Shown: positions 1 through 9,282 of the stretch, piece by piece
Position numbering within the stretch: the first letter of the stretch is position 1
Layout: every line of letters starts with the position of its first letter
Source of the DNA: an uncultured Pedobacter sp.
GTDB lineage: Bacteria; Bacteroidota; Bacteroidia; Sphingobacteriales; Sphingobacteriaceae
Assembly: GCF_946480185.1 (NCBI RefSeq)
Contig: NZ_CAMLIG010000002.1
Location: 272,742 to 336,741 of the forward strand
Reading direction: 5' to 3'
DNA: 64,000 nucleotides
Position numbers and translations under genes: made by a program
The notes under the pieces: generated by a model
What the model was told of the DNA's origin: nothing
Databases searched by the model: none
What the model saw: only the letters and a program-made list of their open reading frames with translations

Positions 1-65
1 AACATTTGAAAAATAACCAAATAGAGAAAATACGAGCCACGGTGGGAATAGAAATTTTTAAAGCT

Positions 66-95
66 ATAAAAGTGGGAGAAAGCCCCACTTTCTTT
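66..95. terminator. hairpin, possible terminator
   Basis: An 8-bp stem (69-76 with 84-91) is followed by a T-rich run on the + strand. It could end a gene lying left of the window. No coding region is visible in 1-190. Confidence 0.35.
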
Positions 96-191
96 CTATT
101 TCAGGTACAGATGGGAGCACATTTTTTTAAAAATCGGGATTGAGTAACCCCAAATTCGCATCTAGTTATGAAACAGAAATCGGTACAAAAA

Positions 192-228
192 ACAAAAGGC
201 GACAAAGGAAAAACCTGTCGCCTTTTTA
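192..228 (-). terminator. rho-independent terminator of pgk
   Basis: A perfect stem GGCGACA/TGTCGCC (198-204 with 216-222) is flanked by A and T runs, so it can act in both directions. It lies 17 bases past the pgk stop codon. Confidence 0.7.
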
Positions 229-244
229 TAAAGATTTAGTAATC

Positions 245-1435
245 CTAATCCAAGATAGCTTTAACGCCCGGCAGTTCTTTGCCTTCCATATATTCTAATA
301 ATGCACCACCGCCGGTAGAAACATAGCTTACTTGGTCTTCAAAACCGAACTTAGCAACTGCAGCTGCAGAATCTCCTCCACCAATTAAAGAAAAAGCACC
401 GTTTTCTGTAGCTTCAACTACAGCGTGAGCTACGGCTTTAGTTCCGTTTTCAAATTTCGACATTTCAAAAACACCCATCGGACCATTCCAAAGAATGGTT
501 TTTGATTTTTTGATAATCTCAGAAAACTTTTCGATCGTATCTTCACCAATATCCAAGCCCATCCAATTATCTTTAATATGATCGTTATAAGCGTTACCCG
601 TTTCAGCATCATTACTAAAAGAGTCTGCAATAATAGAATCTGTAGGAATCAATAATTTAACACCTTTCTCGTTAGCTTTTTTAATTAGCTCTTTGGCTAA
701 TTCCAACTTGTCGTCCTCAACAAGTGACTTACCAATATTTCCGCCATTGGCTTTGATAAAAGTATAAGTCATTCCACCACCGATTAGGATATTATCAACT
801 TTATCCATCAATCTTTCAATCAACAAAATTTTGTCAGATACTTTTGCACCGCCCATAATTGCAGTGAAAGGACGTTCTGGAGCATTTAATACTTTTTCAG
901 CATTTTTCAACTCGGCGCCCATTAAATAACCAAAGTATTTTGCATTTGGAAAAAACTGGGCGATTACTGCTGTTGATGCGTGTGCCCTGTGAGCCGTACC
1001 AAAAGCATCGTTTACATAAACATCGCCTAAAGCAGCCAATTTCTCGGCAAAAGCCTTATCACCTTTTTCTTCTTCTTTATAAAAACGCAAGTTCTCTAAT
1101 AACAAAATACCACCAATTGGCAAATTGGCAGCTTTTTCTTTTGCTTCTTCGCTAATACAATCAGCCGCAAATTCAACCTTTGTACCGGTTAACTCGCTTA
1201 AATGATCAACAATATGCCTTAAAGAATATTTGTCTGTTGGACCATCTTTTGGCCTGCCCAAGTGCGACATTAAGATTACGCTTCCGCCATCGCTTAATAT
1301 CTTTTTAATAGTTGGCATTGCCGCCGTCATTCTTTTATCGTCGGTAATATTATAATCAGCATCTAAAGGGACGTTAAAATCAACCCTAACTAATGCCTTC
1401 CTTCCTGAGAAATTGATATCGTCTATTGTTTTCAT
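245..1435 (-). CDS. pgk: phosphoglycerate kinase
   Basis: Cytoplasmic glycolytic enzyme that transfers phosphate between 1,3-bisphosphoglycerate and ADP. The 396-aa length is usual for the bacterial enzyme. Visible family signatures are RVDFNVPL near residue 17, SHLGRPK near residue 57 and the nucleotide-binding GGGDSAAAV near residue 352. The start is the first Met, and MKTIDD is normal for the family. The gene is monocistronic here, with a strong hairpin just after the stop. The upstream 157 bp carry no gene. Identification rests on motifs along the whole length and is secure. Confidence 0.97.
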   Translation of the reverse strand: MKTIDDINFSGRKALVRVDFNVPLDADYNITDDKRMTAAMPTIKKILSDGGSVILMSHLGRPKDGPTDKYSLRHIVDHLSELTGTKVEFAADCISEEAKEKAANLPIGGILLLENLRFYKEEEKGDKAFAEKLAALGDVYVNDAFGTAHRAHASTAVIAQFFPNAKYFGYLMGAELKNAEKVLNAPERPFTAIMGGAKVSDKILLIERLMDKVDNILIGGGMTYTFIKANGGNIGKSLVEDDKLELAKELIKKANEKGVKLLIPTDSIIADSFSNDAETGNAYNDHIKDNWMGLDIGEDTIEKFSEIIKKSKTILWNGPMGVFEMSKFENGTKAVAHAVVEATENGAFSLIGGGDSAAAVAKFGFEDQVSYVSTGGGALLEYMEGKELPGVKAILD

Positions 1436-1540
1436 TATTATTTAATTGAAATGCTAAGCTAAAGTTTTACGCGGAAAATAGAAAGTGAATTCAGCAATTA
1501 GTGTAAAAAATACACTATTGATTTATTAGCGCAATAAATA

Positions 1541-1572
1541 AAAAAAGCCGACGTCTTTCGAAATCGGCTGTT
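1541..1572 (-). terminator. rho-independent terminator
   Basis: Stem AGCCGA/TCGGCT (1546-1551 with 1564-1569), followed on the minus strand by a run of T. It sits 20 bases after the DUF4403 lipoprotein stop. Confidence 0.65.
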
Positions 1573-1592
1573 GCTTTACCTTTAAAACCAGT

Positions 1593-2996
1593 CTATTGGG
1601 TGCCATCGATGGTAACCGCTACTTTACCGGAAGCTACAACCATTGCAACAATGGCATTTGGAGTTAAAATCACTTTATTTGGGGTAATTCCAGTTAGTTT
1701 TCCGTTTATCTTTACGCCTTTAATAGGTTGGTAATTGTTTAAATAACTTGACATTGTTTTTTCGCCATCTGCCAATTGGCTTGCGATAGAAAACCGACAA
1801 GCATCACTCATTTTTTTAAGAATTAAACCGTGGGCTAACCAATTTCCTACTTTCAGTAGTTTATTTTTAGAGTCTAACACAAAATCAACTTGATTTAAAT
1901 AAATCTCTTTAGTTGTTGCATTATAAGCAGGTATTCCGGTAAGGTAAAAATCGCCGTTTACAGAACCGCTCAAATTTAAATCCACAATCATTCTTCCATC
2001 TTTACCCCACAAACTCACCTTATTTACAGTAACAGAGCGAGTTCCAGATTCAAATTTCTGACCTGCGAAATTTTTCGTCACCACGTCAGAAGCATAGCTA
2101 TAAGGCGCAAAGGCCGCTACGTTTGCGGTAAACTGATCGGGCATTTTATCTACAGATTTTAATGCAATGGCATTTCTATCAAAAACCATCGAAGGCTTAC
2201 GTCCAATTGCAGTTTCTAAATAAGTTTTTAAACCCATGTTAACAGTTATTTTTTGATTTGCTACAGTTGCTTTAGTAGCATAAATTTCAACAGGCTGCAT
2301 AGTAAACCAAGTTTCATACTCATCGTTTACCTTTGTTGGCTGGCTAAAACTTTCTAAAGCATCCAGCACATAAGGTTTAATATCTAAAGATTGCGCAATG
2401 GCATCATCAACCAGTTTAGCTAATGTTGGTTTAAAAACAGCTATGGCCGGATTTATTAAATAAGTAATTGGAATGGCTTTTCCTGCCACTGTTACTGTTG
2501 GCGACTCTTTCCACTGAACATTTTGAATGTTTGTTGCTGTAGTAATTTTCCAATCTTTTAGGCCAATTGCGCTACTGAGCCTAATTGTACCATTTAAATT
2601 AAAGTCTTTAACGTCTGTTAAATCTATACCGAAAGATTGAACTCCATATTTTACCTTGCCTATAATTTTCAAAGGTAAATCCATTAAAATTTTGCCATTT
2701 TGCTCGCTAATAACAATATTAGCAGACTTATAAACCTTCATCATCAAGTTGTCGCCATCAAGAGAATTGTCATCATAAATTAATCCGTTGAGGAATTTGT
2801 TGGCTTGTGTCTGCAAATCTTTAACAGAAACCTCTACAGGCATATTTATAAAAGAAAGTTGTTTTTCGTAAACCACCTCGGTAGAAGAATAGTCTGGTAA
2901 GGGTTTTAACGCTTGCACTTTTTTTGAGGTACTGCAAGACGAGAGGTATAGCCCAAAAACAACCAATGTTAGTTGAGAAAATTTATTGAAATTCAT
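1593..2996 (-). CDS. DUF4403 family lipoprotein
   Basis: 467-aa predicted lipoprotein. Residues 1-21 form a signal peptide ending in a lipobox (LSSC, Cys 21), so it should be anchored in an envelope membrane. The mature part is a mostly beta-strand protein resembling the Bacteroidetes DUF4403 family, whose fold is thought to be of the lipid-binding TULIP/BPI type; the biological role is unknown. It stands alone, with a terminator just downstream. The family call is by recall of sequence style and length, not by a search. Confidence 0.75.
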   Translation of the reverse strand: MNFNKFSQLTLVVFGLYLSSCSTSKKVQALKPLPDYSSTEVVYEKQLSFINMPVEVSVKDLQTQANKFLNGLIYDDNSLDGDNLMMKVYKSANIVISEQNGKILMDLPLKIIGKVKYGVQSFGIDLTDVKDFNLNGTIRLSSAIGLKDWKITTATNIQNVQWKESPTVTVAGKAIPITYLINPAIAVFKPTLAKLVDDAIAQSLDIKPYVLDALESFSQPTKVNDEYETWFTMQPVEIYATKATVANQKITVNMGLKTYLETAIGRKPSMVFDRNAIALKSVDKMPDQFTANVAAFAPYSYASDVVTKNFAGQKFESGTRSVTVNKVSLWGKDGRMIVDLNLSGSVNGDFYLTGIPAYNATTKEIYLNQVDFVLDSKNKLLKVGNWLAHGLILKKMSDACRFSIASQLADGEKTMSSYLNNYQPIKGVKINGKLTGITPNKVILTPNAIVAMVVASGKVAVTIDGTQ

Positions 2997-3077
2997 GTTT
3001 TAAAAAATATTTTAATCCACAAATATATCAGCTAATTATCTATTTTTTTTTCGGAAGAATTTTATTTGTTGAATTCA

Positions 3078-3227
3078 CTATACAGGTTCTGATAAAAACT
3101 TAATGATGAATGAGAATATTGCCAATATTAATAGAATATGCACCATTATTCCGGCTGCAAAAACAAATACACCTAGCACCCAACCTATTAAAAAAAGAAG
3201 TATCAAAATATTTAATATCAGTCTCAT
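3078..3227 (-). CDS. lmo0937-type small membrane protein
   Basis: 49-codon gene read directly from the sequence: it starts MRLILNILIL, has a hydrophobic segment at about residues 3-25 and a second at about 28-43, and ends FLSEPV. Two short membrane helices with a Gly-Trp-Val-Leu-Gly turn match the widespread lmo0937/DUF5670 family of about 50 aa, whose function is unknown. It sits alone between an oxygenase gene and a lipoprotein gene, all on the minus strand. The family call comes from length and hydropathy pattern. Confidence 0.7.
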   Translation of the reverse strand: MRLILNILILLFLIGWVLGVFVFAAGIMVHILLILAIFSFIIKFLSEPV

Positions 3228-3295
3228 CGCTATATCGTGTTAACAACGATAGACAAACGTTATGCCACTAAAAAGATATTAAATAGCATTATCAG

Positions 3296-4135
3296 TTAAG
3301 TATCAGAAGATTTTAATTTTTTTACAATAATAGGAGGAATACAGTCTTTCAAAAACGACTTTAATTTTTCTTTTGAAGACGGCTTAAATGCTACAGTATC
3401 TTCAGTGTTGTTTTTTCTTTCTTTAAAAAGCGTATTATGTTTTTCGTGGTTAATGTTTATTTCGGATGCTGGCCGTCCATTAGAGTAATAATATAAAGCT
3501 AAAGATTTTCTACTTCTATCTTCTGGACAAGTCAAGGCATCTGGGTGTCCGTGATAAGAAAAATCGGTGGTGGAAAAAATGGCCATTCGGTTAAAAACCG
3601 GCAAGAACTTTTTTTCGCATTTCTCCATATTTTTATCCCATAATTCAAAATTCCCGCCGTACTCTTCTTTCCAATCCTTATTTAAATAGACTAATACATT
3701 AATTCTTCTATCCAACCTAAGTTGGGGATGTTTATTAAAGTCCGCATGAACTTTTAACAAACCTCCCGGTTTAATTTCATGCTGTCCGCCCCCAAAAAAA
3801 TAAGGATCACTAATTAAGGGCTCCTCAATTCCGGTTAAAATTTGGAGAAAATTCAAGAACGGTTCCGAATTTAAAAAGTGCATCAAGCTTTTTGTTTTTG
3901 TACCAAAATCACTTTCGCCCTTACCGGCTAATTTTATTTGTTTGGTATCGTTAAAACTGATGCTATCTTTTTTAGAAAGATCTGGAAACTCGTTTAAAAC
4001 CTCAGTTAAGAACTCACTATCAAAAAAATCATCAAAACTTATATTTGGAAAAGGTGCTGCAGTTTTATACTGAGTGGTGGAGTTATTCGCTAATTGGATA
4101 AGGTCTTGATTTTTTGAACTCAACAAAGTTGCCAT
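3296..4135 (-). CDS. 2OG-Fe(II) oxygenase family protein
   Basis: 279 aa. The central region (about residues 120-215) has the prolyl-4-hydroxylase-like double-stranded beta helix. The iron ligands are HADF (His-x-Asp) and a distal His in YHGHPD, and Arg residues in the RSRKSLALYYYS segment can hold 2-oxoglutarate. The substrate cannot be read from the sequence; relatives hydroxylate proline or other residues or small molecules. The Lys-rich C-terminal 50 residues fall outside the domain. Monocistronic; upstream lies the convergently placed tRNA-Ala terminator. Confidence 0.8.
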   Translation of the reverse strand: MATLLSSKNQDLIQLANNSTTQYKTAAPFPNISFDDFFDSEFLTEVLNEFPDLSKKDSISFNDTKQIKLAGKGESDFGTKTKSLMHFLNSEPFLNFLQILTGIEEPLISDPYFFGGGQHEIKPGGLLKVHADFNKHPQLRLDRRINVLVYLNKDWKEEYGGNFELWDKNMEKCEKKFLPVFNRMAIFSTTDFSYHGHPDALTCPEDRSRKSLALYYYSNGRPASEININHEKHNTLFKERKNNTEDTVAFKPSSKEKLKSFLKDCIPPIIVKKLKSSDT

Positions 4136-4289
4136 GTAATATTTCTAATTTAAATTAAATATACAAATAGCTTGTTAAAGTGCAAATTTCCAAAAAGTTA
4201 AGGTTGAGGAAATTGTTTTAGAAGTTTTGTTTAATAGGAAAGAAACAATTTGGTAAATTGATGTGGTTCTATAACGGCCGGATTCATTA

Positions 4290-4322
4290 AAAAAAGCTAT
4301 TTCTTATCGAAATAGCTTTTAA
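4290..4322 (-). terminator. terminator of tRNA-Ala
   Basis: A 12-bp stem (4292-4303 with 4309-4320) with T-rich flank on the minus strand, just after the tRNA-Ala 3' end. Confidence 0.7.
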
Positions 4323-4328
4323 AAATTG

Positions 4329-4402
4329 TGGAGAATATCGGATTCGAACCGATCACCTCTTCACTGCCAGCGAAGCGCTCTAGCCAAATGAGCTAATCCC
4401 CC
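4329..4402 (-). tRNA. tRNA-Ala (anticodon GGC)
   Basis: The minus strand folds into a full cloverleaf of 74 nt: a 7-bp acceptor with two G-U pairs, a D arm, anticodon loop CTGGCAG (GGC, reads GCC), a T arm with TTCGAAT, and discriminator A. CCA is not encoded. A 33-bp copy of the 5' half lies 86 bp away (4455-4487). Confidence 0.95.
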
Positions 4403-4454
4403 CTTTTATTTTATAAATCTAAAAATCTCCCAACCTATCATCCCTTTCAAGCCG

Positions 4455-4487
4455 AGCGAAGCGCTCTAGCCAAATGAGCTAATCCCC
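4455..4487 (-). repeat. partial duplicate of tRNA-Ala 5' half
   Basis: 33 bp identical to 4369-4401, covering the acceptor 5' strand, D arm and 5' side of the anticodon stem. The 3' half is absent, so it cannot be a functional tRNA. It looks like a scar of recombination or of a lost tRNA-targeting element. Confidence 0.9.
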
Positions 4488-4729
4488 ACTTTTTAGAGAT
4501 GCAAATATGTTAAATAAATCAGAATTTACAAGGCTTGCTTTCTTTTTATCTCAAAAAAAGACAAATATTTCTATTCAAACAGCACTCAATTCGATCTGTT
4601 CGACTTAAAATTAACTCTTTTAGACGATCAGTTGTGATAATCCCTTTTGGGCATGATTGTTATACTTATCCGGTAGATTATAAGGAATAATCCAATTAAA
4701 AATCATTTACCTCATTTATTTAAAACATT

Positions 4730-5317
4730 ATGGCAGAAATTAAAATTGAAAAGAAAAAAACCATTTGGCCTTGGATGCTACTTGGTTTAATCGTTGTTGC
4801 GCTTTTAGCTTATTTTCTCTTCTTTAAGAATAAAAACAACGAGGTGGTTGCGTTAACTAATGGCGACACCACAACCGTATCGCAAAACCACTCCAATGAT
4901 GCGGTAGCTGATTACATTAATTTTATGGAAAAAGACACATCAAATATGTCTTTGAGCCATGAGTATAGTCACGATGCACTTACAAAGCTGGCAGACGCTA
5001 CGGAAGAAACCGCTAATAAAAACGATGTAAACATTAGTGAAAATTTAGAAAAGGTTAGAGCCCTTGCAGATAGCATTACAAAAAATGAGAATGCTACAAC
5101 ACATGCAGACGATATTAAAGAAGCCGCTAAAATCATCAGTAATGCTCTTACTTCTATTCAGCAAGTGAAATTTCCAGATTTAAAATCAAATGTTGACGAA
5201 GTAAGTGGCAATGCACAAACAATTGATGTAAAAGATCTTACGTTAGATCAAAAAGGAACAGTGAAAGGCTTTTTTAAATCTGCAAAAGACGTTATCAAAA
5301 AAATGAACAAGTATTAA
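4730..5317 (+). CDS. membrane-anchored protein of unknown function
   Basis: 195 aa, not recognised. A short basic N-terminus (EIKIEKKK) is followed by one membrane helix at about residues 14-32, then a Ser/Thr/Asn-rich soluble region and a helical tail at about 80-195 with repeated Ala/Lys/Asp heptad-like spacing. The topology suggests an inner-membrane protein with a periplasmic helical domain. It lies 18 bp upstream of the broken PRC-barrel gene on the same strand and is probably co-transcribed; in related genomes such small genes accompany stress proteins, but that link is inference. Confidence 0.7.
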   Translation: MAEIKIEKKKTIWPWMLLGLIVVALLAYFLFFKNKNNEVVALTNGDTTTVSQNHSNDAVADYINFMEKDTSNMSLSHEYSHDALTKLADATEETANKNDVNISENLEKVRALADSITKNENATTHADDIKEAAKIISNALTSIQQVKFPDLKSNVDEVSGNAQTIDVKDLTLDQKGTVKGFFKSAKDVIKKMNKY

Positions 5318-5335
5318 TCTATTTATATAAATATT

Positions 5336-5830
5336 ATGAAAGACGAAAATAAAGACCTTTACTATCTGCATGACCTATCAGATTATAAAATTGCAAGCGA
5401 TTATCCCGACTTTAGAGGTTGGAAATTACAAGATACTGCTCACCGAGAAATTGGGACTGTGGACGGACTTTTAGTGAGCAAATCTGCTGAACGTGTAGTT
5501 TATTTAGATATTGAAGTAAACGAGGATTTAATTAAATAAGGGCATGAGGCTTACGGAAAGCCGACAGCGGATGGTGTCCATGAGTTTTTAAATAAGGACG
5601 GCGAAGACCATTTAATTGTACCGATTGGATTGGTAGAATTTGACGAGGATGCGAAAATAGTATTTTCAAACCGTGTAAATTATAGTACTTTCTCTGCAAC
5701 AAATAGGTATAGTAAAGAAAACAACATCACTCGTGATTACGAACTGGGCGTTTATAAAAACTATTTCCCTGAAGGAGACAAACAAGCTTCAGAGGATTTA
5801 TACGATAACGAAGGCTTTAAGCGGGTTTAG
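5336..5830 (+). pseudogene. PRC-barrel domain protein, interrupted by a stop codon
   Basis: One frame carries a PRC-barrel protein: residues about 11-66 (DLSDYKIASDYPDFRGW to YLDIEVNEDLIK) form the barrel. After an in-frame TAA at 5537-5539 the same frame continues with GHEAYGKP, VHEFLNKDGEDHLIVPIG and a normal C-terminus ending at 5830. Both halves belong to one protein of about 164 residues, so this is a single nonsense change, most simply GAA or CAA to TAA, or a sequencing error. PRC-barrel proteins of this type act in stress response or RNA/photosystem assembly, and the role here is unknown. Convergent with the next gene across a shared terminator. Confidence 0.85.
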
Positions 5831-5835
5831 TTATC

Positions 5836-5870
5836 AAAAAAGGCGATTAGGATAAATTAATCGCCTTTTT
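5836..5870. terminator. bidirectional terminator
   Basis: Stem GGCGATTA/TAATCGCC (5842-5849 with 5858-5865) with A run before and T run after. It serves the PRC-barrel gene (+) and the old yellow enzyme gene (-). Confidence 0.8.
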
Positions 5871-5878
5871 GTTTTCAT

Positions 5879-6964
5879 TTATTTGTTCATAAAATGATAA
5901 TCCGTATATCCTTTTTCACCAGGAGTATAAAATGTATCCATATCTGGTTGATTTAATTCTGTTCCTGATTTGTATCTTTCCAGTAAATCGGGATTTGATA
6001 AATAAGGTCTTCCAAAAGCAATTAAATCTGCTTCGTTATTTTCTAAAGCTTTCTCTGCTGATTTATCATCAAAATTACCGCAAAGAATTAATGTGCCTTC
6101 AAAGTTTTTACGGATGTCTTCTCTCACTTTTTTTGGAAGCGGAGTTGAACCCATTGCAGAATGGTCTAACAAATGAATATAAACCGGTTTCAACTTATTT
6201 AATTCCACCGCTAAATAATGGTATGTTTCTTCCATTTCATCGTAAGCTTTCATATCATTAAAAGCACCGTTTGGAGACAAACGTATTCCCACTTTATCCG
6301 CACCAATGGCTTCAATTGTTTTTCTAACAATGCTTAATAAGAATTTAGAACGGTTTGCTACACTTCCACCAAATTCGTCCTGTCTTTGATTGCTATGGGG
6401 GTTTAGGAACTGTTCAATTAAATATCCGTTTGCACCGTGAATTTCAACACCGTCAAAACCGGCTTCAACTGCCAATTTAGCAGAACTCACATATTCTGCA
6501 ATGGCTTCAAAAACTTGTGCGGTGGTCATCTCTTTCGGCATGTCATTCACTTTCAGCCCTTCCGCATCAGTGTACATTTGTCCTTCGGCTTGGATGGCAG
6601 ACGGCGCCAAAACTTTTGCTCCTGCCGGTAAATTTAAATGGTGCGCAATTCTACCGCAGTGCATCAGTTGCAAAAATATTTTTCCGCCTCTTGCGTGTAC
6701 CTCATTGGTTGTTAATTTCCACCCTTCAACATGCTCCTGATTAAACATTCCGGGAATGCGTGGATAACCGATACCATTTGCAGATGGTGATGTACCTTCT
6801 GTAATAATGAGCCCGGCACTTGCTCTTTGTCCGTAATATGCTGCCATCAACTGGTTAGGGGCATTTCGTTCTACAGCCCTTGACCGCGTCATTGGCGCCA
6901 TTACCAAACGGTTTTTTAGCTTAATGTTTCCTAATTCGTATTCTTGAAAAAGTTTATTTTCCAT
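5879..6964 (-). CDS. alkene reductase, old yellow enzyme family
   Basis: 361-aa FMN-dependent NAD(P)H oxidoreductase of the NemA/OYE class, a single TIM barrel that reduces activated C=C bonds and often nitrate esters or nitroaromatics. Visible: KNRLVMAPMTRSRA at 17-30, QLMHCGR near 100, the FDGVEIHGANGYLIEQFL substrate/FMN segment near 170 (His-x-x-Asn), and RLSPNGAF near 230. The start MENKLFQEYELG fits the family. The gene is convergent with the PRC-barrel pseudogene and shares its terminator. Its physiological substrate cannot be predicted. Confidence 0.92.
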   Translation of the reverse strand: MENKLFQEYELGNIKLKNRLVMAPMTRSRAVERNAPNQLMAAYYGQRASAGLIITEGTSPSANGIGYPRIPGMFNQEHVEGWKLTTNEVHARGGKIFLQLMHCGRIAHHLNLPAGAKVLAPSAIQAEGQMYTDAEGLKVNDMPKEMTTAQVFEAIAEYVSSAKLAVEAGFDGVEIHGANGYLIEQFLNPHSNQRQDEFGGSVANRSKFLLSIVRKTIEAIGADKVGIRLSPNGAFNDMKAYDEMEETYHYLAVELNKLKPVYIHLLDHSAMGSTPLPKKVREDIRKNFEGTLILCGNFDDKSAEKALENNEADLIAFGRPYLSNPDLLERYKSGTELNQPDMDTFYTPGEKGYTDYHFMNK

Positions 6965-7093
6965 ACCTATAATTTAAATGTTTGAACAGACAATTAGCAA
7001 AAATGATTCCAAGTAAACTGCCTGTAATAAAACGAAATTCAAATGACATTGTTTTTAATACAGCTTTTTTAATTCAATCTGTTTTCACCCTGA

Positions 7094-7447
7094 TTAGGTA
7101 AAAACCCAAGCCCAATAAATAAAAAGAAACTGAAAAGGCAACCGGATTAAGGAAAAATAAAACAACCAGCCACCAACATTAAACTGATCAATACTCATTT
7201 GAATATTTGCGGGGAATACTGCTACTAGTAAAACTATGATACACCACGCCCCTATTTTTCTTGTTTTTTTCGGAATGAGTAAAGCGCCAGAAGTTATTTC
7301 TGCCAAACCACTTAAATAAACCAACGCCAAAGGAAATGGCAAATACGGAGGCATTATTTTGAGATAAAAATCAGGATTTACCAAATGATTGATGCCTGCC
7401 AAAATATATATGCAAGCCATTAAAATGGCGTATTGGTGTTTTTTCAT
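7094..7447 (-). CDS. DoxX-family membrane protein
   Basis: 117 aa from the chosen start MKKHQYAILM; an upstream Met at 7513 would add 22 residues and overlap the next gene, so the internal Met is preferred. Four membrane helices are visible (about 5-22, 45-60, 68-85, 95-115). The segment GINHLVNPDFYLKIMPP, followed by a GLAEI helix, is typical of the DoxX-like family, small integral membrane proteins of unclear function sometimes linked to redox stress. It follows the 158-aa gene at 7497-7973 on the same strand and may share its transcript. Confidence 0.75.
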   Translation of the reverse strand: MKKHQYAILMACIYILAGINHLVNPDFYLKIMPPYLPFPLALVYLSGLAEITSGALLIPKKTRKIGAWCIIVLLVAVFPANIQMSIDQFNVGGWLFYFSLIRLPFQFLFIYWAWVFT

Positions 7448-7496
7448 TATTGAAAAATACCCGGAAGTAAACTCTCTTAAAAGTAAAGCAACGAAA

Positions 7497-7973
7497 TTAT
7501 ACAGCAAAAACACTACTATGCCAGCTATTCGCTATCGTAGTTTCCCATTTGTTTTGGTAATCCTGATAGTTATTTACCATATTGTTAAAAACCGTGGTTG
7601 ATGCATCTACAGTTCCTGCTTTAATCAATTCCTCAAATCCACTCCTATCAACAGATTCTACTTTATCAGCAATTTTATAAGCGATGTTAAACCTATCCAA
7701 CAGGTTAATCTGAAATTTCTTTTCCAGTTCCTGCATCAAATGCACCGATTTATCTATCGAACATCCACTTGCTCCGGCTTGGGTTTCGTCAACAATCAAC
7801 ACAATAAACCGATCATATTTGATTTCGAAACCAGCTTTAAGCGCCTGGTTATGGGCAGACCAAGAAGCGGTGAAATCTTTAAGAATGGCATTAATCTCTG
7901 TTAGCTGATTTTGGTTTAATGGTCTGTTCGATTGGTATATCCATACCCTTGCTTCCGGATTTATCATTTTCAA
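7497..7973 (-). CDS. conserved Bacteroidetes protein (often labelled ABC transporter ATPase)
   Basis: 158 aa, soluble, with no signal peptide. It resembles a conserved Bacteroidetes protein with the N-terminal pattern NPEARVWIYQSNR and a central GCSIDKSVHLMQELEKKF segment. Databases often label these ABC transporter ATPase, but no Walker A or B motif is present here, so that name is not supported. Function unknown. It lies upstream of the DoxX gene on the same strand, and the two are probably co-transcribed. Confidence 0.7.
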   Translation of the reverse strand: MKMINPEARVWIYQSNRPLNQNQLTEINAILKDFTASWSAHNQALKAGFEIKYDRFIVLIVDETQAGASGCSIDKSVHLMQELEKKFQINLLDRFNIAYKIADKVESVDRSGFEELIKAGTVDASTTVFNNMVNNYQDYQNKWETTIANSWHSSVFAV

Positions 7974-8087
7974 AAATAATTATATTTAAAAATGTAGGTG
8001 GTAAATTATTGTCATATTTTTTACCAAAAAGTTAATAAGTTGATAAGTTCTTTAAACGCATACATCATTTTTCACATAATTTTAATC

Positions 8088-8543
8088 ATGGCTTTTTCGC
8101 TTACGTCAAAAATACTGCTACTTGCGCTGTCGTGTTTTATTCCAAAACATAATGAATTGACTTTTACGGAAGCTAAGAACCAATTGATTAACCAGTACAA
8201 ACTTCATAATGCCGAGCAAGATTTCGGTGCAAAAACCGCGAGTTTTGAAATATCGGATACTGGTTTTATACGATACAAAAAAAAAGTAGCCGGAAATAAA
8301 ACAGAATACTATAGCGTAAAATTAGATCAGTTTAAAGATGCCTTTTATTCTGGAGATGAAAAAGAAGGCTGGCTTTTGTTAAAATTTACAGACGAGGCAG
8401 TGATTTACCAAACCTATAATGATAAAGCCGGCAATGTAGATGAAATGGTTGCTGAGATAAAAATCCCTTTAAAAAACATTGATGTAAATGACATCAATAT
8501 TTTATACGAAGCAATGAAAACACTCAAACAGCACCATAATTAA
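8088..8543 (+). CDS. hypothetical exported protein
   Basis: 151 aa from ATG 8088; the longer frame from 7998 adds 30 residues with little protein character. From the chosen start, MAFSLTSKILLLALSCF reads as a signal peptide or lipid-anchored leader. The mature part (about 20-151) alternates charged and aromatic residues as in a small beta-rich domain. I do not recognise the family. It is divergent from the gene at 7497-7973 and convergent with the nitroreductase gene. Confidence 0.6.
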   Translation: MAFSLTSKILLLALSCFIPKHNELTFTEAKNQLINQYKLHNAEQDFGAKTASFEISDTGFIRYKKKVAGNKTEYYSVKLDQFKDAFYSGDEKEGWLLLKFTDEAVIYQTYNDKAGNVDEMVAEIKIPLKNIDVNDINILYEAMKTLKQHHN

Positions 8544-8571
8544 GCACTTTTTGAGATTAATTATTCTTTTA

Positions 8572-9204
8572 TTAAATGTGGATAAACAAATCTTCTTTAG
8601 CTTTCCTCACTTTTGTATAATGCTGATAGCTGTCGTCCGCTGATCTAAATCCTACTGCTGCAATTGCAACTGCATGTAAGTTCTTGTTTTCTAAACCTAA
8701 GATTTCATCAAATTTCGTTGCGTCAAAGCCTTCCATTGGGCAAGCATCAATATTATTTAAAGCTGCTGTTTCTAACAAAATGCCTAAACCTATGTAAGCT
8801 TGGCGGGTGTTCCAAGCATCTACTTCTTCTTTGGACCGTGAATTTACTGTTGCTTTCATTACATCCGCATAACCTTTTAAGCTTTCGATTGTAACGCCTC
8901 TAGTTTCTGCAATGTTTTTTGTAAAAGCATCAACATGTTCTTCAGAAAAGTTTTCCTCAATAGCAAAAACAAAAATTTCAGACGCTTCTGTAAGTTGGGC
9001 TTGTCTGTAAGCGGCTTGTTTAAGCTGTTCTTTAATTTCCTGATTTTTTACCACAATAACTTTATAGGGTTGTAAACCAAAAGAACTAGGCGCTAACTGA
9101 ACTGCCGATAGCAGACCTTCTAACTGGCTATCATTTAATTTTTTGCTGGTATCAAATGATTTTGTAGCATATCTCCAATTTAAGGAGTCGATAATCTCTT
9201 TCAT
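8572..9204 (-). CDS. NAD(P)H-dependent oxidoreductase, nitroreductase family
   Basis: 210-aa FMN enzyme of the NfsB-like nitroreductase fold. The N-terminal RYATKSFD at 12-19 holds the Arg that contacts FMN phosphate, LAPSSFGLQPYKVIVV at about 37-52 is the second FMN loop, and GILLETAALNNIDACPMEGFD near 145-165 is the conserved C-terminal core. Relatives reduce quinones and nitroaromatics with NAD(P)H. Length is standard and no neighbour suggests a particular pathway. Confidence 0.9.
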   Translation of the reverse strand: MKEIIDSLNWRYATKSFDTSKKLNDSQLEGLLSAVQLAPSSFGLQPYKVIVVKNQEIKEQLKQAAYRQAQLTEASEIFVFAIEENFSEEHVDAFTKNIAETRGVTIESLKGYADVMKATVNSRSKEEVDAWNTRQAYIGLGILLETAALNNIDACPMEGFDATKFDEILGLENKNLHAVAIAAVGFRSADDSYQHYTKVRKAKEDLFIHI

Positions 9205-9282
9205 GATTTAAATATTTTTAACAAAATTACATGTTTAAACATTTAAATTTCAAACAAATTGCAATAGATGACCTTTTGGTGA

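Noticed and set aside
7497..7973. ABC transporter ATPase annotation
   Set aside because: No Walker A, Walker B or signature motif in the 158-aa protein.
8664..8894. Antisense open frame inside the nitroreductase gene
   Set aside because: Shadow of a well-supported gene on the other strand; product is Leu/Ser/Cys-rich without a family pattern.
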